Positions 25,001 through 32,906 of a DNA stretch of 32,906 nt are shown here, in pieces. Below the pieces are notes generated by a model, which saw nothing but the letters and a program-made list of their open reading frames with translations, ran no database searches and was not told the DNA's origin. Origin of the DNA: Saccoglossus kowalevskii (lineage: Eukaryota > Hemichordata > Enteropneusta > Harrimaniidae); the NCBI RefSeq assembly GCF_000003605.2, contig NW_003137831.1:360766-393671 (forward strand). Reading direction: 5' to 3'. The translations under genes were made by a program, and so were the position numbers. Position 1 is the stretch's first letter, and each line of letters opens with the position of its first letter.

Positions 25001-26700
25001 TTTGGTTGCTAGTCGGAAAACACTCCTTAATTTCCTCATTAAACAAACACTACCATCTTATCTTATCCTGTCTAAGTAGACCAGGGAAAGTACACACTAA
25101 AATAAAATCAACAATATAAAAAAAGATAACATTCTAGATAGCCACTACAAGAACAGTAAATTTTCCTGTGACATATGGATCAGTTATGCCAGGAAAACAT
25201 TTTTTTTTCTGATCTTTAATTCATTGTTCTGTTTTTTTTTTTATCTTCTATTAGTGAGCAATCTAAACTAGCTATGCCTCGTAACTTTGATAATCAGTGA
25301 AGGAGAATACACCTTTATGGTTTGCTGGTTATTGTTTTGGAAATTAATGAAAGTTGTGCTGGTTGTTCAACTGGGACATGTATCCAAACCTATTAATTTG
25401 TTTTACTGTGTAATCATAAAACCAATCCTATTAAGAATCTCCATCCATCCACTTGTAATTTGCTCCCCACTAATCATACACTTACTGTCCTTCACATCTT
25501 TGCAGAAGGAAATTTCCTGCTGTCCCGCTGAGGTCCCCAATGCTGTGTCGATCACTCATTGTACAGTTGTTAGCCGGGGATTTAGTTTTAATTTGTTGTC
25601 CTCTCTGAACGAGGACGACTCATACTTGAAAACATGGGCGATTACAACATGAACATCAGTCTTACTAGACAGGGTTGCAATAACATTGTTGGTACACTTC
25701 CGCAATGGAGGTGAATCTCCCAAACCGACAAGATCTGCATACCCGGGGTATGTTTCCTCCCCCTAGGACTGTGAAATGATCATCAGATGAACAATAGGTG
25801 TGTTTTGTTACTCGGTGCACTGATGATGTACAACATGCATGTAATAGAGTCTACTCTAATCTCAAGAGTACAATATATCAGTCGGAGCACGGGAGGGAAA
25901 AAATGAAAGGTCATTTGCATCATGACTGATATTCTAACCTACCAATGGCCACTATTACTTACACTTCATATAGATTATAATACGGTTAGGTTCTCCTGAT
26001 ATGACAAATTAGGCGACTACACAATGACAGGTTATTATACAAACACCTACCTACCTGTATATTTCATATTACTATAACAGACATGCCGTGAATTGTACAG
26101 TAGCTAATATGCAGGGTTAATATCAATACCCCATACTGTACCGAATCAAAACTTGCCCAATCTATTCTAATAAGCAGCAGGAAGTATTCATTAGACATCC
26201 AAAGTTTAATATATAAAGATCGGTTTGTAAAGCTCTGCTGGGGGATGGATGTCAATGGCCTACTGTGTTCTCTGGCTTGTAATTTGGATAAATCGGGGAA
26301 ATATATTGGAGTGATACCTGATTACTTTGAGAAGCAAACCAAGCATGTGATGAAGGCATAGCAATTAATCAATCATTTGAATAATAGCTACTGTTAAGGC
26401 ATAAGGTAAATAAAAGAGTGGAAAGCAGAAATTAGAAAGAATCTTGTATTTACAACAATAGAAACAACTATTAGAATTATATTATATAAAATGCTGAAAG
26501 GTTTATGGAATTAACCTTGTCTAGTTTAACTAGACCGAGCAAAACAAGTATCACATCCTTTCACACTGATCATAATAATTATGAAATGTCAAGCATCCTA
26601 TACACTGAAATGTCCTTAATGTTGAGCATGATTTAAAATAAATTTAAATCAGTTGACTCATGACTGAAACAAAAAAAAGTACTAAGGACTATGTTCAAAA
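22051..26700. other. Non-coding stretch right of the minisatellite
   Basis: AT-rich sequence with a C-run near 22208-22217 and a pyrimidine-rich tract at about 24775-24840. A plus-strand open stretch at 25506-25652 behind an acceptor-like site is a weak exon candidate (see findings). No recognised transposon or RNA gene. Confidence 0.55.
24775..24840 (+). repeat. Polypyrimidine tract
   Basis: About 65 bases of nearly pure C/T on the plus strand, broken by a few A and G. Such tracts can form triplex DNA or be decayed CT microsatellites. A 3' splice role for a plus-strand transcript cannot be excluded, but the next AGs lead to no clear exon. Confidence 0.6.
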
Positions 26701-26710
26701 AACAAAAAAT

Positions 26711-26910
26711 GGCTGCTGGTTGGCCATATTAAAATAATATGGGCATGCATACAGATTGACACTATTGCTATTACTAATTTGTATAGACATTCTGAAACAA
26801 TTAAATTAAATTAAATTAAATTAAATTAAATTAAACTGAAACCTTCAGGTAATAAAAGAGTTTTTTTTTAACCAAAAAAGGCTGCTGGCTAGCCATATTA
26901 AAATAATAAT
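26711..26910. repeat. Direct repeat pair, spacing 169 bp, flanking a microsatellite
   Basis: GGCTGCTGGTTGGCCATATT at 26711 recurs at 26880 as GGCTGCTGGCTAGCCATATT, and both continue into aaaataat. The pair brackets the (TTAAA)7 run. It is a local segmental duplication, or the two ends of an unidentified insertion. Confidence 0.75.
26801..26835. repeat. (TTAAA)7 microsatellite
   Basis: Seven perfect TTAAA units, likely polymorphic in length. Confidence 0.95.
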
Positions 26911-29418
26911 ATAGACAAACAGGTTAGCATATCAAAATTGTTGTACTGATATATATCTAATATAAAACAATTTTTAAAGTTTCATAAAACATAACTGAGT
27001 ATTACAGCTTATTATTATACTGGTGTATTCAAAAATACTGTTACTTTTTCACTTTTTCAACTTTTTTAACTTTTTTGAAAGGATGAATTCTCATTTCCCT
27101 ATATGTTACATTCGACTTATTAAAAATCAGTGAAAATAAACTTAATAAAATTAAATCAAGCTAAAATAAAGTACTGGTAGGTAAACTGAAACATCATTAA
27201 ATTTCAATTTGCTGGACACTTGAGTTCACCAACTATCACTAAAGATGTTTGCAACTGACGTAATATCCAATATCTACATAGAAGAGGATTATGCAATGAT
27301 CAATTTTCTCAATTTTTCTCAATTTTTGATAAATTTTTTTAATTTACAAAAGTTAGAAGATCTGAGAGACAACACAAGTGTGGTTGAAACGGGTATAATG
27401 GGTTTATGATTCTGAATGTTGATTTTGATGTTTCATAGAATGACATCAATCAAAGATTTTCAATTTCATCAAAACAGGACATGGCCTTAATCACTGTGCC
27501 CTCAAACATGGTGGTTTGGGATTTTTGTGGGTTAAAAAAAGAATAGAAATTTGAGTGAGTCAATTTGGTCTTCAACAATCTATAGCAACCATACACATTG
27601 CATAGCAACATTCTGTGATTAATTTGTCAAGTGAGGGAAAAGTATGATAGTTGAGTGCCCCCCTCCCTACTTTGGCTAGCGGTTTCTAGAGAACTATTGG
27701 TGGCATCTGAGGCAATTTAAAAAAAAATCAATAAAATCATGCCTTATTTTCACAATTACAATTCGTTTCAATGTTACCAAACCATTTTTGAGAAAGTTGT
27801 TTCTTCTATGAATTAGTTTTCTAGACTGCGTCAATGACACGTCAAAAATCGTTATTTCTGGCTGTTTAATTTTGAAATCCATCGTGTCAGTGATGGGTCA
27901 AAACAGCTTAGAGGGCATACTGGCCCCAGTAAATTTATACTACTATGAACTGGAAATATACACATGTGCATTTCACAAAAACCAAGTACTGTAGAATACT
28001 TTTATTTTAGCTAGAATTAATTTTCGCTGAAAAGGCTTTTTGGGTGTTTTATTTGGAATTTATTTCACTGATTTTTGATGAGTTGAATGTAAAATAGATT
28101 TTATTTTCACTGAAGCATCCCCTCAGTGAAAAAAAAATTCAAGATAAATAAAGTATTCTACAGTATATGGGAATAATATCAATATTAAACTATCATAATT
28201 AACATGAATACATAAATGTCAGCTGTTCAATTTCAAGCCTTTCTCCTTTACTTCCAGAAGAGAGTAGCATAATGACTGACGTTGGGGAAAACAAGTTCTC
28301 TCGGTACATCAACTATAAATTCTCACATTTTCATTTTACTAAATTTCAATATATAGGAGAAGAAGTATTTCAGACCCCATCCTGACCTCTGTATACATTC
28401 CTCTCATGAAAAAGAAAACACGTAATTTGTAAACGAATCCTGCTTAACCCAAGGTGACACTAAAACTGACTCAAAGCTTGAATTCTCTGTAGAGTTCAGA
28501 GTACAGCAAAAGAGCAGCAATAGAGAATTAGATAGGTCATTTAAAGCAAATGAGAAAGCCAGATGACGCTCACTCAACTATTATTTACTACTTGTTAAGT
28601 ATTTATTTGTTACATTAAGCCCCTATTGATGTCGTTTGAAGTGCATTTTATACTTTAACTAATAGGGCAACTGTTCCATAAAATTTTCTTACCACATAGT
28701 TTGGGTGTAGTTGAGTAGTAGTCTATGTCAAGGCATCTCAGTCTGTTTTGTGTTGGCAGTGATAAAACACAGTAATATCTGTGAGATATGAGACCACTAA
28801 AACTGGTTATACACTCAAAGGGATTAAATGAGGTAAAATACCAAGAATCTGTGAGAAAAATAGAGCCTACTTGAGAAATACAACACCCCTATAGAAACCA
28901 CTGTTCCTCGTAATATTGTGAATAATAAAGTACATCAAAGTGCACAATGAAAAGAAAAAACAAGTTTTGATGTCATAGCTGTTTTAATCAGCATGGCTGA
29001 GTTTACGGTGTTTATTGTTGAACCAGCCTTGGGAATTCTTGAAACACACATATACCAAAACGGAAATGAAAGGCAAAGAAAGTTTTAACGACCGATATTG
29101 AGGAGTGAAAAAGAAATAGGTCAGTTGTCTGCAATAACTGATCTTAAGAGCAACATATGGAATCTCAATGAGACATTGCTTTAGAGTGTTTAGGAGGTAG
29201 CTTACTCTAATATCATGATAGGATGTTAATTAAAATACCAATAATAATATGACAATGAGACAAGATTTTTAAGTGTTGTGCAGGTTACTGCACGTTCTCC
29301 CACCATGCTTTGCATACCACATTCGTGCATTGTGATAGTGGTCCTAAAAAAAAAAAACAAGCAGCCTTTTGTGTGAGATAGCTCTGCTGTTAGCAATACA
29401 CATTTCAATTAAAGAAAT
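26911..29418. other. Non-coding stretch around the second MITE
   Basis: AT-rich DNA with imperfect (cttttt) and (caattttt) runs at about 27040-27080 and 27302-27345, and the MITE at 27987-28165. No exon or RNA gene was recognised. Confidence 0.55.
27987..28165. mobile_element. Second MITE-like element, TIR TACTGTAGAATACTTT
   Basis: Left end TACTGTAGAATACTTTTA and right end ATAAAGTATTCTACAGTA are inverted copies, matching over about 16 of 18 bases. The outer TA at each end fits TA target duplication. The body is 179 bp, AT-rich and non-coding, so the element is non-autonomous. The terminal CTGTARAAYAC pattern is shared with the element at 932-1152, which suggests the same or a related family mobilised by the same transposase. 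No transposase is visible in the window. Confidence 0.78.
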
Positions 29419-29690
29419 GAAGATATCATTAGAAAATGAACAAATCTGAGAAAGGTCTACCTATAGTACCTATATGCGTAATATCAAAGCAATCGAACTT
29501 GCAGTTTTTAACAAGAAGTCAAAAATATCACTTTTTACCAAAAATGACAAAAATAATCATCAAAATTAGAGATTTGAAGATACTATCACGAAACAAACAA
29601 ATCTGAGAGAGGTCTGCCCAAAGTACATATTCACCAAGTATCAAAGCAATAAGAATTGTAGTTTTCAAGAAGAAGCCGAAAAAGTAAAAA
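29419..29690. repeat. Pair of diverged direct repeats, period 157 bp
   Basis: Copy 1 starts near 29419 (gaagatatcattag..., then caaatctgagaaaggtct) and copy 2 near 29576 (gaagatactatcacg..., then caaatctgagagaggtct). Both continue with the 'tatcaaagcaat...gtttt...aagaag' pattern. Divergence is substantial, so the duplication is old. It ends about 60 bp before the SINE. It may be a fragment of a dispersed repeat family that I cannot name. Confidence 0.75.
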
Positions 29691-29746
29691 GTTGAGATGG
29701 ACAATGAACAATCACTCAGATATGATATGCTCTGCTTGACAAAGTC

Positions 29747-30211
29747 AACAGTGGAGCATAGTGGTTGTCGCATCAGACTCATGATCGGTAGACCCAAGTT
29801 CAAATCCTACCTTAGGCTGAACATCAAAAGGGTCGACCCCTACCCTGGGTGAGTGTACCACAGACTCAATCGGAAGGCCAATTCCACTGGCCGAGATTCA
29901 TTTACTAACGAATGTGACTTTGGGGGAACCTTGGTTAAAGTCCGCAGGTGCTTGTGTTCGACCAGGCCTGGTTGACGCCAAGATAGCGCATTACAAATTG
30001 CCATTTGACAGAGAGATGGCCACACAGCCCTGTCATGTAGTCCCAAACATGAATATGACTTCTGTGGCAAAATGCACTAGGTGTCGTCACTAGCACTTGT
30101 AATTTGCACATACAAAAAAAAAAAGTCAGGAGAGACAACAGTGACACTGAATGTCCTGAACTGTCGCCTGGCACAAAAAATATTTAAAAAAAAACAAAAA
30201 AACAGTGGAGC
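29747..30211 (+). mobile_element. tRNA-derived SINE with flanking 11-bp direct repeats
   Basis: The head reads TGGAGCATAGTGGTTGTCGC (A-box-like, from 29752), then an anticodon-like CTCATGA, then GTTCAAATCC (29798-29807), a good internal B box. This is the layout of a tRNA-derived SINE transcribed by RNA polymerase III. The anticodon-loop reading CAT would suggest a Met-type tRNA ancestor, but the stem is decayed. A body of about 360 bp follows, with an internal A-run at about 30112-30124 and a final A-rich tail at 30174-30200. AACAGTGGAGC occurs at 29747-29757 and again right after the tail at 30201-30211, consistent with a target-site duplication. I do not recognise the central domain or family name. 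Confidence 0.82.
29798..29807 (+). promoter_or_regulatory. RNA polymerase III B box of the SINE
   Basis: GTTCAAATCC matches the B-box consensus GWTCRANNC closely. It lies 33 bases after the end of the A-box-like segment (29752-29764), compatible with a tRNA-like internal promoter. Activity of this particular copy is unknown. Confidence 0.7.
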
Positions 30212-32906
30212 TAAAAACTGGAATATCTAGAGCAAAATAATACAGACCAAATTGGCAAGAATTTGGATTCTGGCTTGGGTCTATCCATGTTTTGATAAAA
30301 TTTAATCATTCGCATGTAAAGACCAGAGAACTAGAATCACTGGCCAGATTGCTAGACAGACAGTTTCCAGTATCATATACATAGTAGACTTAAATGGTAA
30401 AGTCCCCATGAAAGGTTATATAGTTAGAAGACCTACTATATTGTGAGGTACTACTATACTCAATGCAATTTGGGTTTGTAAGAGTTTCCCAGAAAGTAAA
30501 TATGGTATAAAAATTATGGTGTTTCAGAAATTTACATCTTAATAACAATAAAGCCATAGAGTTTAATAGCTCTGATGTGTGGTAACAATTATTAACATGT
30601 TCACCCAGCATCAGGGACAATGCTGATTCTCGTAACTGGCTGCACACTCAGCACTACTATACTATACTATGCATTTGCATAGAATTGCAAGATTCATCGT
30701 TTGAAAAAAAGGACACATAAGACTGTCAGTCTTGTGTGAAGTTTCTGTTCTCAGTGCAGATAAAAAAAAAAAAAAAATCACAGCATCCTGGTCGCAATGA
30801 GTAGTGTATTACCGTGAAATGATTGAAACTTACCCTAATTCTGTTAATGGGAGTTAGTCCTGCTAGTTATTCATGAAATAAATGTAATTGCATTACTTCG
30901 CAATTTTTTGGGGAGAGATTTTTCATTCTTGACCAAAAGGAAAATCATTGGTAAAAAAAAAAATCTTTAACTTTATTAGTCAGGAAGGACCTGTTAAGTG
31001 ACAGAGCACATTAGACATAAGTGGCATGCATGCAAGAGGGTGGGTTAAGACAATTAAACTAAGATGCTTATGTCTATGTCAATTAGACTACCGGAACCGC
31101 AAGGATTACTATACTGTGTATCGAAAAGTGGAAAGTAGATTAGTTGAAGCACATTTTTTTTTATTCGATAAGTTTTTCGGAATTATAGCAACAGAAATCG
31201 GAGTACAGTTGAAGTGATTATGAAATTAATTCTTATTTTTCTCAGCAAGAAAGTCTAAATAGTGCTGTGATTGACATCCGTCAATATGAGCCATAATTAC
31301 AAAGATAAACATTAATTAATAAATTAAAACCCCAGTGTTTCACGAATGTTTGTCTAACAACATATTACTTCATGGTGGCAATATTTACAATTAGTGTCAC
31401 AACTTGCATCAACTGATATGAACAAATTATTGGCACACTCCAAAGTGACAGATAAACTGCAGATGCAACCACAGACAACAAATCTCGTAAGATAGTTGTA
31501 TCAACCTCTACCTTCAATCCATTCATATCCACAAGTTAAAGTATCACAGTTGTCGCATAGCACCATGTGTGATGTATATTACATCGTTTAAAGAATTTTT
31601 AAATGCTACAAAACTCTCTAAATCCAAAACAAATTGTCTCTCAGGAGATTACCACCATTTATTAAACAACTTACAATAAAGGGGCGGGGCAAAGAACTCA
31701 CAGTATTTTCTAAGGTGACTCACATAAGCCTTTGGTAGTTATCAATTTGTATACTCCCAAAAAGTACCAGGATGTGTGACTTTTTGGGGGTCATATTAAA
31801 CAAGATTACATGGTGTTTAGTAAGTGGATGTTACATAGCAAATTTGATTCATGATTTTTTGCTGTCGGTTAGCAAAGTGGCAAAAAACAAAAGGTACCGA
31901 TATTTCATTTGGGAGAGGGGGGGGGGGGTCAAAGGGCTATTTCCTACATGCACTTTCAGTCCACCAAAAATATCCTACTTTTGTGTATGGAAGAGGGGGG
32001 TGTATGATTCTGCATGACACGTTTCATTTTTTGGTGAACTATGCCCTTATAACATTTGATGAACACATAGGGAGGCTCAGACTGAGTGTATGTATAATAC
32101 CACTCACATGGCATGACATGCTTTGGATTGGTCCTTGTATCACACAACCTTCGATATTGCAACAAATTCAATATACTAACATACAACCAATGATTGTATG
32201 TTCTATAAGACTGAAAGACAATGATGGAATAAGATGTATTTCTTGTATTCGACAGTAGCAAATAATATCATCATAACCATGAATATTTCAGAATTGAAGC
32301 TGATTATATTCCAGTAAACCAAAATCTCACTTTTCACTTCTATAAGCTTGATTTCACTAAGCGTTTCGATAGAGAAAGATGAAAAAAGCGCCACGTATTT
32401 GCTGACTTGTATGTGCCCAGACGCACGTAGACATTCGCTAATATAGTGACAAGGAACAGGCAGGCAGCTCTTCTTCACCTTTGCTTTAATTCCGTAACTT
32501 GCAGTACGAGAGGCGTGTACCTCTTAGAAACTTAAAAATGAATGAAAAGCATAGAGAATACTTAATGAGCTTCCACCAACAAAAACCACAAATAAATAAA
32601 CAGAAAAATGCATGAGAGACAAGCGAAGAGTGGACAATACTGGAACTGTTTGAATACTGAATTCATTTCTAAAGTGATGACATAGGTGTACTGGGGTGTC
32701 AGCTCTATGACCCAACAAATTCTTTGATGGGTCTTTTAGATAGCCACGTGAGTTGCAAGACAAGGAGGTCAGGATATCTGTGAATGTAAGGCCATACTAT
32801 GACAACTTGTATACTATCTGATAAATTCTAAACTACCGGTACGCAGTGACAGCGCAAGAAAAGAAGAAATACTACATAATGTTTATGTTACCCCTTCTCT
32901 CCCCAA
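30212..32906. other. Non-coding right end of the window
   Basis: AT-rich sequence with poly-A runs near 30763-30777 and 30954-30963, a run of 12 G at 31917-31928, and a second G-run near 31995. Overlapping open frames at 31851-32261 exist on both strands but show no domain or splice-site support. No gene was recognised. Confidence 0.5.

Noticed and set aside
27520-27890. Minus-strand open frame of 62 codons near 27694-27882
   Set aside because: Lysine/isoleucine-rich frame from AT-rich DNA with no domain or splice-site support.
29226-29345. Minus-strand poly-T plus AG followed by 38 open codons
   Set aside because: The acceptor tract is a simple poly-A run on the plus strand, and the encoded sequence shows no domain and ends in a Y/F-rich AT-derived string.
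29747-29820. Functional tRNA gene
   Set aside because: The acceptor stem cannot be closed and the anticodon stem is mismatched. The following body, A-rich tail and flanking duplication indicate a SINE.
31851-32261. Overlapping open frames on both strands (135 and 101 codons)
   Set aside because: The frame runs through G-runs and repeats, the composition is not protein-like, and no splice or domain support exists.

Overview
The window is nuclear DNA from an animal, most likely an invertebrate bilaterian. It is AT-rich (I estimate about 65% A+T by eye) and has no long open reading frames, operons or bacterial signals. It is full of homopolymer runs, microsatellites and small transposable elements. 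The only recognisable coding sequence is a short set of exons with canonical GT/AG splice sites, separated by large introns. The species cannot be named from what is visible.

The left 3.5 kb carries the 3' end of one minus-strand gene as three exons (3356-3445, 1262-1334, 197-459). Spliced, they encode 141 residues and a stop: two ankyrin repeats, the capping stretch ANVDARDYSGKKPKQ, and a Ser/Lys/Arg-rich tail. The pattern best matches the C-terminal half of a SOWAH (sosondowah ankyrin repeat domain) protein. All three reading phases agree across the junctions, which strongly supports the model. The N-terminal exons were not found in the remaining 29 kb, so most of the window is probably a very large intron of this gene or its 5' flank.

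The rest is non-coding and rich in repeats. There are two miniature inverted-repeat elements (932-1152 and 27987-28165) whose ends share a CTGTARAA core. A 53-bp minisatellite of about 22 units lies at 20902-22050, with a higher-order duplication at its left edge. A tRNA-derived SINE with A-box-like and B-box-like promoter motifs and an A-rich tail spans about 29747-30211. A diverged pair of direct repeats (period 157 bp) sits immediately 5' of it. Other features are a hairpin with GCGCCCTCA arms, small local duplications, microsatellites, and G- and C-runs.

A few short stretches on both strands look like possible exons, but none is strong. I saw no convincing second gene, no tRNA or rRNA gene apart from the SINE head, no CRISPR array and no intact transposase or reverse transcriptase. 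I did not find a clear new biological system. The points most worth following are the SOWAH-like gene with its missing 5' exons, the structured minisatellite, the MITE pair, and the unusual SINE junction.
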